From assembly GCA_022711355.1 (NCBI GenBank), contig JAKLFE010000032.1:1-52613 (forward strand): 52,613 nt of DNA. Reading direction: 5' to 3'. Below the pieces are notes generated by a model. The model made no database searches. It was not told the DNA's origin and saw only the letters and a program-made list of their open reading frames with translations. The stretch is from Spirochaetota bacterium (GTDB taxonomy: Bacteria > Spirochaetota > Spirochaetia > Treponematales > Rectinemataceae). This document shows positions 7,538 to 15,557 of this stretch, piece by piece (within the stretch, counting starts at the first letter, position 1; every line of letters starts with the position of its first letter). Position numbers and translations under genes: made by a program.

Positions 7538-8929
7538 TCACAGGGGGAAGCGGAGGACGAAGGAGGCGCCGCGGCAGCCGCCGCCCGGCGGGCCGCCGGA
7601 CGCCCGGTCGAGGCCGACGCCGGCCTCGATCTCGCCCTCGAGCTGCTTGGCGAGGGTCCTGAGGATGAGGAAGCCCAGGCTCTCCTCGGAATCGAGGCAG
7701 AAGCCGGCGGGCAGGCCCGGGCCGTCGTCGGCGACCGAGAGCAGGCCCCCGCCGCCCTCGGCGCGGAGCTCGATCCGGAGCCGGCCCGGCCGGCCCTCGG
7801 CGAAGGCGTACTTGAGGGCGTTGACGACGAGCTCGTTGACGACGAGGCCGAGGTAGATGGCGCGGCGCGAGTCCATCCGCAGGGGGGCGCAGTCGAGCTC
7901 GAGCAGGGGGGCGGCCCCCGCGAGGCTCGCGATCGAGGCCCGGGCAGCCTCCGAGAGGTAGGGCCCGAGCTCGACGCTCTCCGCCGAGCCCGTCCGGTAG
8001 AGCCGCTCGTACAGGAGGGCGATCGACCGGATCCTCCCCTTGGCGTCATCGAAGGCGCGGCGGGCCCGCTCGTCCTCCTGCGAGGCCGCCTCGAGGGAGA
8101 GGAGGCTCGCGATGAGGGAGAGGCTGTTCTTGACCCGGTGCTGGAGCTCGGCGAAGAGGAAGTTCTTCTGCTCGAGGGCGCCGGCCAGGGCCTTCTCGAC
8201 CTCGAGGTAGTGCCGCGCGAGGCGGCGCTCCCGGTAGTAGCCGTGGTTGAGCCGGGAGACGAGGTCGCCGAAGGCCACGCAGAAGCCGAGGGCGCGCTCC
8301 ACCTCCTCGCGGGAGAAGCGCGGCACCGCCCGGGCGGCCTCGAGGAAGGAGGCCGCGTCCCAGCCGAGCTCCCCGGCCTCGCGGGCGAGGCCGGCCTCGT
8401 CCGGCTCCTCGTCGCCGTAGAGGAACTGCCCGATGTAGATCGTGGCCCAGTGGCAGCCCTCGATGAAGAGAGGTTGGGCGATCTCGCGCAGGCCGTTGGC
8501 GCAGTGGTAGCGGTAGGGCCCGGGAGCCGGGCCGGCCCCGGGAGCCGAGGCCGCGATGACGGCCGCGTTCACGGCCTGGTCGGTCTCCTCGCAGGCCCGG
8601 CGCGTCCGGGGGTGGGCCCGGTAGAACCCGCTGCAGATGGGCTGCCACCTCGTCGCGACGAGGAGCTCGCCCGAGGAGGAGACGAGGGCCATGGCCATGC
8701 CGCTGACCTCGGAGAAGGAGTCCAGGGCGCGGCGCACCGAGCCCAGGTCGAGGCCCTCGACCAGGCCGGCGACGAAGGCCCGCCGGGCCGGCTCGTCGGC
8801 CTCCCCCTCGCCCAGCTCGGGGAGGCGGGCGCTGGCGGCCGCCGATCCGGGGCCGAAGGCCCCCTTGAGCAATTCCTCGATGCGCCGCTCGTCCTCGGCC
8901 CCGAGCCGGCCGCTCCCCCGCTCTTCCAC
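7538..8929 (-). CDS. PocR-domain sensor histidine kinase (HisKA_2/HATPase_c)
   Basis: A 463-aa soluble sensor kinase. Residues ~60-210 resemble the PocR ligand-binding domain (SGMAMALVSSSGEL, the Cys in QPICSGFYR, RRACEETD, YRYHCANGLREIAQPL, ATIYIGQFLYG), which binds small hydrocarbon ligands in related proteins. The HisKA_2 phosphoacceptor helix is LQHRVKNSLSLIASLLSLE (~255-275), and the ATPase has NELVVNALKYAF and VADDGPGLP. The start is set at GTG 8929 because a TTGCGC-17 bp-TAGACT promoter ends 7 nt before it; the longer frame from TTG 8965 would begin inside the -35 box. No response regulator is adjacent. It is followed on the same strand by the flavin reductase gene. Confidence 0.9.
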   Translation of the reverse strand: MEERGSGRLGAEDERRIEELLKGAFGPGSAAASARLPELGEGEADEPARRAFVAGLVEGLDLGSVRRALDSFSEVSGMAMALVSSSGELLVATRWQPICSGFYRAHPRTRRACEETDQAVNAAVIAASAPGAGPAPGPYRYHCANGLREIAQPLFIEGCHWATIYIGQFLYGDEEPDEAGLAREAGELGWDAASFLEAARAVPRFSREEVERALGFCVAFGDLVSRLNHGYYRERRLARHYLEVEKALAGALEQKNFLFAELQHRVKNSLSLIASLLSLEAASQEDERARRAFDDAKGRIRSIALLYERLYRTGSAESVELGPYLSEAARASIASLAGAAPLLELDCAPLRMDSRRAIYLGLVVNELVVNALKYAFAEGRPGRLRIELRAEGGGGLLSVADDGPGLPAGFCLDSEESLGFLILRTLAKQLEGEIEAGVGLDRASGGPPGGGCRGASFVLRFPL

Positions 8930-8936
8930 CGTATCG

Positions 8937-8965
8937 AGTCTAGTCCGGCGCCCGGGCCGGCGCAA
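8937..8965 (-). promoter_or_regulatory. Promoter of the PocR kinase gene, apparently leaderless
   Basis: On the reverse strand TTGCGC (8960-8965), 17 bp, TAGACT (8937-8942), then 7 nt to GTG 8929. There is no ribosome binding site. The expected transcript start is at or 1 nt before the start codon. Confidence 0.65.
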
Positions 8966-9009
8966 GCGAAGGGAGGAGGCGGGCCGAGGCGCCGCGGGGA
9001 GGGGGGCCG

Positions 9010-9951
9010 CTAGTTCCGCGCGGCCTTGCGCGCGAGCTTATCGGCGTACATGCGGCGGTCGGCGAGCTCGAGGAGGCTCGCGGCATCGGGCCCGCCGGCC
9101 TGGGAGGGCAGCTCGCCGAGGGAGGCGAGGCCCCAGCTCAGCGAGTAGGCGTAGCTCTTGCCCTCGGCCGCGGAGCGCGCGGCGGCGGCCTGGGCGATCC
9201 GGGCCATGACGGCCGAGGCGGGGCCCGGCTCGCAGTCCGGGAAGACGACGAGGAACTCGTCGCCGCCGAGGCGGCCGACGAGGTCGGAGCCGCGGACCGA
9301 GGAGGCGAGGAGCTCGGAGACGGCCGCGATGTAGGCGTCGCCCTCGGCGTGGCCGTGGCGGTCGTTCACGGCCTTGAGGCCGTCGAGGTCGACGTAGGCC
9401 ACCGAGAGGGGGGAGCGGGAGCGGGAGGCGAGGCCGAGCTGCTTGTCGAGGAACAGGAGGCTGACGCGGCGGTTCATGACGCCGGTGAGGCTGTCGGTCG
9501 TGGCCTCCCGCTTGAGCTCCTCGGCTTCGCGGGCCCGGCTGACGAGGTGGCCCACGGTCCGGGCGTAGAGGACGAGGAGCTCGAGGGAGCCCCCGTCGAG
9601 GGGGCGGCCGCTCGGGAGATTGTCGGCGCCCAGCTCGCCGAGGGCCCGCTCCCCGTCCCAGAGCAGGGCCACGGCCCGGTCGGCCCGGCCGAGGAAGGCG
9701 CCCGCGGCGTCGCGGCACTCGGCCTCCTCGTAGTAGCGCAGGGGGCAGCGGCGGTTGTTCGCCCGCCAGTCGGGGAAGAGCTTGAGCTCGAGCCGGTCGA
9801 AGCCGAGGCGCTCGTGGCCGAGCTCGGCGGCGAGGCGGAGGAGCTCCTCCTCGTCCCCGGCCTTGGAGAGCTCGAGGCTGAGGTCGGTGATCGCGGCGAG
9901 CTGGATGGCGAAAAGGCCGCGCCCGGGCGCGGCGAGCTGCTGGTATGGCAT
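9010..9951 (-). CDS. Diguanylate cyclase with N-terminal GAF-like domain
   Basis: A 313-aa protein. Residues ~10-150 look like a GAF-type sensory domain, and a coiled linker (VGHLVSRAREAEELKREA) leads to a GGDEF domain. TDSLTGVMNRR opens the catalytic domain, VAYVDLDGLKAVNDRHGHAEGD binds metal and nucleotide, and the active-site loop RLGGDEF is intact, so c-di-GMP synthesis is expected. The frame extends upstream to 10068, but ATG 9951 has a GGGAGGGG site and the extension is low-complexity, so the shorter form is preferred. An RxxD inhibitory site was not evident at the usual place. It lies between alaS and the PocR kinase, all on one strand, but an alaS terminator separates it from alaS. 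Confidence 0.9.
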   Translation of the reverse strand: MPYQQLAAPGRGLFAIQLAAITDLSLELSKAGDEEELLRLAAELGHERLGFDRLELKLFPDWRANNRRCPLRYYEEAECRDAAGAFLGRADRAVALLWDGERALGELGADNLPSGRPLDGGSLELLVLYARTVGHLVSRAREAEELKREATTDSLTGVMNRRVSLLFLDKQLGLASRSRSPLSVAYVDLDGLKAVNDRHGHAEGDAYIAAVSELLASSVRGSDLVGRLGGDEFLVVFPDCEPGPASAVMARIAQAAAARSAAEGKSYAYSLSWGLASLGELPSQAGGPDAASLLELADRRMYADKLARKAARN

Positions 9952-10061
9952 GGGCTTCCCCTCCCGTTTTTTCGATCGCTCCGTCGGCGGGCGCCTCCCC
10001 AGGCTCCCGCCGGCGGACATTCTAGCGGATATCGCCCCGGCCGCCAAGGATCCTATCGACG

Positions 10062-10091
10062 AAAACAACGGGGGCCCGAGGGAAGCCCCCG
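10062..10091 (-). terminator. Intrinsic terminator of alaS
   Basis: CGGGGGC/GCCCCCG arms (10069-10075, 10085-10091) form a hairpin followed, on the alaS strand, by GTTGTTTTC. It lies 12 nt after the alaS stop codon. Confidence 0.7.
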
Positions 10092-10103
10092 CGAGCCTAT
10101 CAG

Positions 10104-11891
10104 CTATTCGAGAACCGCGTATATCCTGCGGACGCCCGCCGAGCTGGATTGCTCCTTCTGGATGCGGAACTTGCCCAGGATCCCGGTGCGCTCAACGTGG
10201 GGGCCGCCGCAGACTTCCTTGGAGAAATCGCCTATCGCGTAGACCTTTACCGTCTCCTCGTACTTCTCGCCGAAGAGGGCGCGGGCCCCGGAGGCCTTCG
10301 CGTCCTCGAGCCGCATCATGGTCATGACGACGGGGAGGTCGCGGCCGATCTGCTCGTTGACGAGGGCCTCGACCTTCTCGAGCTCCTCCTTGCTCATCGG
10401 GGCCCCGTGGACGAAGTCGAAGCGCAGGCGCTCGGCGGTGATGTTCGAGCCCTTCTGGGCGACGTGGGGGCCGAGGATCCGGGTCAGGGCCTCCTGGAGG
10501 AGGTGGGTGGCCGTGTGGTACCTCGTGGCGGCCTCGCCCGTGTCGGCCAGGCCGCCCTTGAAGAGCTGCTCGGCCCCGGCCCGGGAGAGCTCCTGGTGCT
10601 TCTTGAAGGCCTCGTCGTACTCGGCGCGGTTGACCTTCATGCCGCTCTCGGCGGCGAGCTCCTCGGTCAGCTCGATGGGGAAGCCGTAGGTGTCGTAGAG
10701 CTTGAAGGCCAGGCGGCCGGACATGACCTTCTGGGGATTCTTGAGGAGGTTGGGGAGCATCTTCTCGTACTCGCGCTCCCCCTTCTCGAGGGTCTCGAGG
10801 AACTTGGCCTCCTCGGCGGCGAGGGCCTCGAGGATCTTCTGGCGGTTCTCCTCGAGCTCGGGGTAGGCGGCCATGAAGCTCTCGATGACGACGGCCGCGG
10901 GCTTGGGCAGGAAGGTACCCTCGATGCCGAGCTTGCGGCCGTGGCGCACGGCGCGGCGGATGAGGCGGCGGAGCACGTAGCCCGCGCCCACGTTGGAGGG
11001 GAGGACGCCCTTGGGGTCGCCGATGATGAAGGTGGCCGAGCGGATATGGTCGGCGACGATCCGCACCGATCGGTCCTTCTCCGAGTCGGAGCCGTAGACG
11101 TAGCCGGCCGCCTCGCCGATGGCCGCGATGACCGGGCCGAAGATCTCGGTCTGGTAGACGCTCGTCTTGCCCTGGAGGACGGTGACCGTGCGCTCGAGGC
11201 CCATGCCCGTGTCGACGTTCTGCTTGGGGAGCTTGGCGAGGGTCCTCTCGTCGACGCGGTTGAACTGCATGAAGACGTTGTTCCAGATCTCCATCCAGTT
11301 CTTGGAGTCAGTGCCCTTGTTCGAGCCGGCCGGGGGCATGCCGGGGCCGACCCAGTAGAAGATCTCGGTGTCGGGGCCGCAGGGGCCGGTCGGGCCGGCG
11401 GCCCACCAGTTGTCCGAGGCGGGGAGGTAGGCGATGCGCTCCTCGGGCATGCCGACGGACTTCCAGTAGGCGGCCGACTCCTCGTCGCGGGGGGCGTTCT
11501 CGTCGCCGGCGAAGACGGTCACGGAGAGCTTCTTCGGATCGAGGGCGAGCCAGGCGGGGCTGGTGAGGAACTCGTAGCTGTAGGCGATCGACTCTTTCTT
11601 GAAGTAGTCGCCGAGGGACCAGTTCCCCAGCATCTCGAAGCAGGTAAGGTGGGCCGGGTCGCCGACCTCGTCGATATCCCCGGTGCGGACGCACTTCTGG
11701 TAGTCGACCAGGCGGGCGCCGGCCGGGTGGGGTTCGCCCAGGAGGTAGGGCACGAGGGGGTGCATGCCCGCGGTGGTGAAGAGGACCGTGGGGTCGTTCT
11801 CGGGGATGAGGGACTTGCCGGAGATCTCGGCGTGGCCCTTGGTCTTGAAGAAGTCGATGTATTTCCTGCGGAGCTCGTTGGCGCTGATCAT
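10104..11891 (-). CDS. alaS: Alanyl-tRNA synthetase, short spirochaete-type form
   Basis: A 595-aa class II synthetase that charges tRNA-Ala. Catalytic motifs are present: FFKTKGHAEISGKSLIPEND, FTTAGMHPLVPYLLG, and WNNVFMQFNR followed by VDTGMGLERTV (~240). The editing domain that removes mischarged serine or glycine keeps its zinc ligands in HTATH (~459) and CGGPH (~560). The usual C-terminal oligomerisation domain (~270 aa) is missing: the protein stops at RRIYAVLE. A short AlaRS of this length is known from spirochaetes such as Treponema and Borrelia, which is the best taxonomic clue here. The ATG has no ribosome binding site and starts 7 nt after a strong promoter. A cognate tRNA-Ala(CGC) with G3-U70 lies at 52214. 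Confidence 0.97.
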   Translation of the reverse strand: MISANELRRKYIDFFKTKGHAEISGKSLIPENDPTVLFTTAGMHPLVPYLLGEPHPAGARLVDYQKCVRTGDIDEVGDPAHLTCFEMLGNWSLGDYFKKESIAYSYEFLTSPAWLALDPKKLSVTVFAGDENAPRDEESAAYWKSVGMPEERIAYLPASDNWWAAGPTGPCGPDTEIFYWVGPGMPPAGSNKGTDSKNWMEIWNNVFMQFNRVDERTLAKLPKQNVDTGMGLERTVTVLQGKTSVYQTEIFGPVIAAIGEAAGYVYGSDSEKDRSVRIVADHIRSATFIIGDPKGVLPSNVGAGYVLRRLIRRAVRHGRKLGIEGTFLPKPAAVVIESFMAAYPELEENRQKILEALAAEEAKFLETLEKGEREYEKMLPNLLKNPQKVMSGRLAFKLYDTYGFPIELTEELAAESGMKVNRAEYDEAFKKHQELSRAGAEQLFKGGLADTGEAATRYHTATHLLQEALTRILGPHVAQKGSNITAERLRFDFVHGAPMSKEELEKVEALVNEQIGRDLPVVMTMMRLEDAKASGARALFGEKYEETVKVYAIGDFSKEVCGGPHVERTGILGKFRIQKEQSSSAGVRRIYAVLE

Positions 11892-11898
11892 GGGGGCG

Positions 11899-11928
11899 AG
11901 TGTAATTGAGCCCCGCCGGGCACGTCAA
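11899..11928 (-). promoter_or_regulatory. Promoter of alaS, apparently leaderless
   Basis: On the reverse strand TTGACG (11923-11928), 18 bp, TACACT (11899-11904), then CGCCCCC and the ATG at 11891. Seven nt between the -10 box and the ATG place the transcript start within 1 nt of the start codon. Confidence 0.7.
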
Positions 11929-11934
11929 TCATAC

Positions 11935-13176
11935 CTACTCGTCGGGGTAGCGGCTGCGGATATCCTCGATGCGGGGACGGATCTCGAAGAAGGCCGTCAC
12001 GATCTCGGGATCGAACTTCTTGCCCGAGAGGGAGCGGATCTCCTCGTAGACCTTCTCGACCTCCCAGACTTCCTTGTACACGCGCTTGGAGACCAGGGCG
12101 TCGTAGACGTCGGCGACGGACACGATGCGGCCGCCCAGGGGGATCTCCTCGCCCTTGAGGCGGCGGGGCGCGCCGTCGGGGCCGGTCTCGAGGGGCGCGT
12201 TGACCGGGTCGTCGGCGAAGATGTCCACCTTGCCCGGGTAGCCCGAGCCGTCCCAGTTCTCGTGGTGGGTCAGGGCCACCTCGGCTGAGATCCGGTCGAG
12301 CTCGGACTGGGGATCGTCGAAGAGCCGGGCGCCGAAGCAGGTGTGGTTCTGCATGATCTTGTACTCTTCGGGGGTGAAGCGGGCCGGCTTCTTGAGGATG
12401 AGGTCCGAGATGGCCACCTTGCCCACGTCGTGGAGCATGGCCGCCATCTTGAGGGTGTCCTTGGTCTTGTCGCGCTCCTTCTCGGGGATGCCCCGGTTGA
12501 AGGCCCAGCGCTCGTAGATCTCGGCCGCGTAGCCGGCCACCCGGTTGACGTGGGCGCCGGTCTCCTTGGGGTCGCGGAGCTCGGCCATGCGGTTCATGCG
12601 CAGGACCATGGCCCTGGTCATGTAGGCCCGCTGGAGGGCGCCCGTGGCCGAGGCGGCGAAGTGGCCCACCAGGGTCTCGTCGCCCTTGGTGAAGGGGATG
12701 ACCTTCCCCTCCTCGTCCATGGCGTTGATGACCTGGATGACGCCGAGGAGGTTCCCGGCCGAGGAGACCAGGGGGACGGCGAGCATGGAGCCGGTCTTCC
12801 AGTCGTTCTGCTTGTCGAAGGAGGGGTTGAAGCTGTAGGGCCGGCCGGGGGGTATGGCGTAGGCGTCGTCGATGCGGAGGACCTTCTTGTTGTTGGCCGC
12901 GTAGCCGGCGATCCGGGAGTCGTCGATCGGGATGGTCATGTTGGAGAGAGGGAGCTTCTCGCCGGGGGGAAGGCGCTTCTCGAGGGTCGCGTTCTGGGTG
13001 TACTTGAAGGCGAGGAGGCCGCCCTCGACGACGTAGATGGTGCCCGCCTCGGCGTTGACGACGCGCCGGGCCTCCAGGAGTATGTGCTCGAGGAGGATGT
13101 CGGCATCCTGGATCTTGCTGAGCTCGGAGTCGATCTCGAAGATCAGGTTCCGATAATCGCGCCGTTTAGAAGACAT
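11935..13176 (-). CDS. GAF-HD-GYP domain protein, probable c-di-GMP phosphodiesterase
   Basis: A 413-aa cytoplasmic protein. Residues 20-180 form a GAF domain (VNAEAGTIYVVEGG, GSMLAVPLVSSAGNLLGVIQVINA). Residues ~195-400 form the HD-GYP domain, with HD at 249-250 in MLHDVGKVAI and the second signature HHENWDGSGYPG at 304-315, so all hallmark residues are intact. It should hydrolyse c-di-GMP and oppose the GGDEF protein two genes downstream. An insertion after the GYP motif (ADDPVNAPLETGPDGAPRRL) is seen in some members. The ATG follows GGAGCAACG and a TTGCGG-17-TACAGT promoter. It precedes alaS on the same strand, but alaS has its own promoter. Confidence 0.93.
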   Translation of the reverse strand: MSSKRRDYRNLIFEIDSELSKIQDADILLEHILLEARRVVNAEAGTIYVVEGGLLAFKYTQNATLEKRLPPGEKLPLSNMTIPIDDSRIAGYAANNKKVLRIDDAYAIPPGRPYSFNPSFDKQNDWKTGSMLAVPLVSSAGNLLGVIQVINAMDEEGKVIPFTKGDETLVGHFAASATGALQRAYMTRAMVLRMNRMAELRDPKETGAHVNRVAGYAAEIYERWAFNRGIPEKERDKTKDTLKMAAMLHDVGKVAISDLILKKPARFTPEEYKIMQNHTCFGARLFDDPQSELDRISAEVALTHHENWDGSGYPGKVDIFADDPVNAPLETGPDGAPRRLKGEEIPLGGRIVSVADVYDALVSKRVYKEVWEVEKVYEEIRSLSGKKFDPEIVTAFFEIRPRIEDIRSRYPDE

Positions 13177-13207
13177 CGTTGCTCCGTACGCCGATCATGC
13201 TCATCAT

Positions 13208-13236
13208 ACTGTATCTCATAAGCCGGTAGACCGCAA
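13208..13236 (-). promoter_or_regulatory. Promoter of the HD-GYP gene
   Basis: On the reverse strand TTGCGG (13231-13236), 17 bp, TACAGT (13208-13213). The leader is about 25 nt with a GGAGC ribosome binding site. Confidence 0.55.
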
Positions 13237-13269
13237 TGCGTGACGCGTACATATCGTCCCGGAAGGGTA

Positions 13270-13764
13270 TTAGTCCCCCTCGAAGACCCCGAGCTCCCGG
13301 TTCTTCCGCACCCTGTCCCAGGGAAAGACCCGGCCGTTCATGACGATATAGACGCCCCGGGGCAGGAGCTGGACCGCCGAGAAGGCCGTGCCGAAGTTGA
13401 ACAGGGCGTCGGAGCCCTGGATCTTGTAGGGCACCATGGCCCCGGTGAGCACGATCGTCTTCTCCATGCCCGCCGGGCCGAGGAGGCGGGCCGTCTCGGC
13501 CATCGTGTCCGTGCCGTGGGTGACGATGATCCGCTCCTCGGAGGCCCTCCGGCAGGCTTCGAGGACGGACTGGCGGTTGGCGTCCTGCATCTGGAGGCTG
13601 TCGATGAGCTGGTTGAGCTCGATCTGGACGGGAACCGTCACCCGGGTGAGGCGGAGGATCTCCGGAAGGTGGCTCTCTTTGAAGGTGAGCTCCCCGCGCA
13701 GCTCGTCGTAGTGCTTGTCGAAGGTGCCGCCGGTCACGATGACGCGGATGGGCTTCTGTTCCAT
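13270..13764 (-). CDS. Half-length asparaginase-like protein (N-terminal domain only)
   Basis: About 164 aa matching only the larger N-terminal domain of type I/II asparaginases (normally ~330 aa). The first catalytic triad region is IVTGGTFDKHYDE (start of the protein) and the second is IIVTHGTDTMAETA (~80-93); LTGAMVPY follows. The C-terminal domain that completes the active site and dimer is absent and the frame ends cleanly at GVFEGD, so this looks like a stable stand-alone family rather than a broken gene. Its activity is unknown. Two starts are possible: GTG 13770 and ATG 13764. The ATG is chosen because a promoter ends 7 nt before it and no ribosome binding site exists. Confidence 0.85.
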   Translation of the reverse strand: MEQKPIRVIVTGGTFDKHYDELRGELTFKESHLPEILRLTRVTVPVQIELNQLIDSLQMQDANRQSVLEACRRASEERIIVTHGTDTMAETARLLGPAGMEKTIVLTGAMVPYKIQGSDALFNFGTAFSAVQLLPRGVYIVMNGRVFPWDRVRKNRELGVFEGD

Positions 13765-13771
13765 GCCCACG

Positions 13772-13801
13772 ACTATGCACCCGCGCCCCCGATCTTGGCA
13801 A
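13772..13801 (-). promoter_or_regulatory. Promoter of the asparaginase-like gene, apparently leaderless
   Basis: On the reverse strand TTGCCA (13796-13801), 18 bp, CATAGT (13772-13777), then 7 nt to ATG 13764. No ribosome binding site is visible. Confidence 0.5.
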
Positions 13802-13875
13802 GCCGAGGGACTCAGCCGGGCTACGACTACCCCTAGTGGCCATCCCGAGCGACCCGACTACCCTTCGTGGGCCCC

Positions 13876-13903
13876 TTGACCATTCCCGCTATACCGCTAC
13901 AAT
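13876..13903 (+). promoter_or_regulatory. Promoter of the lytic transglycosylase gene
   Basis: TTGACC (13876-13881), 16 bp, TACAAT (13898-13903). The predicted leader is about 90 nt, much longer than for other genes here; it contains no recognised regulatory structure. Confidence 0.6.
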
Positions 13904-14000
13904 GTCGCCGAACCGCGAGCCTGGGCGATCGACGCATCCCCGCCGCGCTTCCCCCAGCACAAAGGCCTTCCATACACCCCGACAAGGAGCTTCCTTCCGC

Positions 14001-14732
14001 ATGAGACGACAGATAGTTCTTGTAACGATAATACTATGCCTTTCCGGCATAGCCGCGGCCTCCCTAGCGTCCTGCTCGAGGCTCGCCTTCCACCCCGACC
14101 TCGAGCGGGAGCTCATCGAGCTGGCCAGCCTCGACGCGAAGGAGATGCCGCGCTACCTCCAGGCCCTCGATCGGGAGGATTCGATCGGCGCCTTTTATAA
14201 GGACGAGCGGACCCGGGCGGCCACCCTCGAGTTCTTCGCCTCGGTGACGGGCTCCGAGCCCGTGGCCAAGTTCATACTGGACAACGCGGAGCGCTACGAG
14301 GTCCCGGCCTCCCTCGCCTTCGCCCTCGCCTACGAGGAGAGCAAGTTCTCGGTCAGCGCCGTCAACAAGAACGCCGACTCGATCGACCGGGGCCTCTTCC
14401 AGCTCAACTCCAAGTCCTTCCCCAAGCTCAGCGTCCAGGAATTCTACGACCCGGAGACGAACGCGAAGTACGGCCTCTCCCACCTCCAGCACTGCCTCCG
14501 CTCCGGGGGCAACGAGGTGGCGGCCCTCGCCATGTACAACGCAGGCAACGGCCGCGTCGACCGGGGGGCCACGCCCCGGAGGACCCTCGACTACGTCTAC
14601 CGCATCCTGAAGTACCAGGAGAACATCGACAGCCTCTTCGCCGCCAAGGTCGCGGCCGCGCCGCGCCGCGCCTGGCCCCGCCTTCCCCTGGCCGACGCCT
14701 CCCTCGGCGCGGGGGCGGGCGCGGCCCGCTAG
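14001..14732 (+). CDS. Lytic transglycosylase, SLT domain, lipoprotein
   Basis: A 243-aa exported protein with a lipoprotein signal peptide: MRRQ, a hydrophobic run, then lipobox LASC with the acylated Cys at residue 25. The C-terminal half is an SLT lysozyme-like domain: ALAYEESKFSVSAVN carries the probable catalytic Glu (E113), DRGLFQLN matches the GLMQ-type motif, and ALAMYNAGNGRV matches the closing motif. It should cleave the glycan strands of peptidoglycan while anchored in a membrane. The start at 14001 is favoured over an upstream frame (13836) because of an AGGAG site and because the signal peptide then begins correctly. It converges with the lipoate ligase gene. Confidence 0.9.
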   Translation: MRRQIVLVTIILCLSGIAAASLASCSRLAFHPDLERELIELASLDAKEMPRYLQALDREDSIGAFYKDERTRAATLEFFASVTGSEPVAKFILDNAERYEVPASLAFALAYEESKFSVSAVNKNADSIDRGLFQLNSKSFPKLSVQEFYDPETNAKYGLSHLQHCLRSGGNEVAALAMYNAGNGRVDRGATPRRTLDYVYRILKYQENIDSLFAAKVAAAPRRAWPRLPLADASLGAGAGAAR

Positions 14733-14743
14733 CGCCGTCGCGG

Positions 14744-14783
14744 AGGCCGGCGCCGCGGCGGCTCTCCGCCGGCGCGCGGCGGC
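14744..14783. terminator. GC-rich hairpin between convergent genes
   Basis: A long GC-rich inverted repeat around CGGCGGCTCTCCGCCG lies between the stops of the lytic transglycosylase and lipoate ligase genes. There is no clear T-run, so its role as a terminator is only inferred from its place. Confidence 0.4.
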
Positions 14784-14789
14784 CTTCTT

Positions 14790-15557
14790 CTAGCGACGCC
14801 GGTTCCAGGCCTCGGAGGAGAACTTCTCCGCGGCGATGCGGCGGCCCTCGGCCAGCTCGTCGGCCCGGAGCTCCCCGCGCTCGAGCTCGACGCCCCGGGG
14901 CCCGTAGGCCGCGGCGAAGCCCGCCGCGAGGGCCCGGGCAGCCTCGGCGTAGCCCGGCTCGCGCCCCAGGAGGCTGCCCAGGCTGGTGACCCGCTCCTTG
15001 GCCTGGGCGATGAGCTTCCCCGCGAGCTTCTCCTTGGGCACCTTGAGCAGGGAGAACATCTTCTCGAGGTCGAGCCCGAGGAGGACCGTCCCGTGCTGGA
15101 GGAGGCAGCCGAGCTTGCGCGTCTGCGCGTTGCCCGAGACCTTGCGCCCCCCCGCCCGTATGTCGTTGATCGGCTCGAAGGCGGCCTCGACCCCGAGGAG
15201 GCCCAGGCCCGCGACGAGGCCCCCGCAGAGGAGCTCGTAGGACTCGAGGATGCCCGCCGGCGCGAGGGGATGCCCCTCGGGCAGGACGATGGAGTAGGTG
15301 ATCTCGGCCTCGTGGAAGACCGCGCCGCCCCCCGTGATGCGCCGCACCGCGTCGACGCCCGCGGCGCGGCAGGCCTCGAGGTCCACCTCGTCCTCGAGGG
15401 ACTGGAAGTAGCCGACGGTGACGCAGGCGGGGGACCAGGAATACAGGCGCAGGGTCGGGGGCGAGGAGCCCCCGGCCACGGCGCGGAGGACGGCCTCGTC
15501 GATGCCCATGTTGAGGGCCCCGGGGGCCGGCCCCGAGTCAACGAGCCGCAAGCGCAC
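14790..15557 (-). CDS. Lipoate-protein ligase, catalytic domain (LplA/LipM family)
   Basis: A 255-aa protein of the BPL/LplA/LipB fold, which attaches lipoate or octanoate to the lipoyl domains of 2-oxoacid dehydrogenases or glycine cleavage H protein. Motifs are RRITGGGAVFHEAEITYSIV (~72-91), with the RR(T/I)GGG loop, and INDIRAGGRKVSGNAQTR (~128-145), containing the lysine expected to bind the acyl-adenylate; QHGTVLL follows. The GTG start has a GGGGAGG site 6 nt upstream and overlaps the preceding small gene by 20 bp. That neighbour encodes the accessory domain, so the two form a split ligase. It is the last gene of the tetR-lipA operon. Confidence 0.88.
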   Translation of the reverse strand: MRLRLVDSGPAPGALNMGIDEAVLRAVAGGSSPPTLRLYSWSPACVTVGYFQSLEDEVDLEACRAAGVDAVRRITGGGAVFHEAEITYSIVLPEGHPLAPAGILESYELLCGGLVAGLGLLGVEAAFEPINDIRAGGRKVSGNAQTRKLGCLLQHGTVLLGLDLEKMFSLLKVPKEKLAGKLIAQAKERVTSLGSLLGREPGYAEAARALAAGFAAAYGPRGVELERGELRADELAEGRRIAAEKFSSEAWNRRR

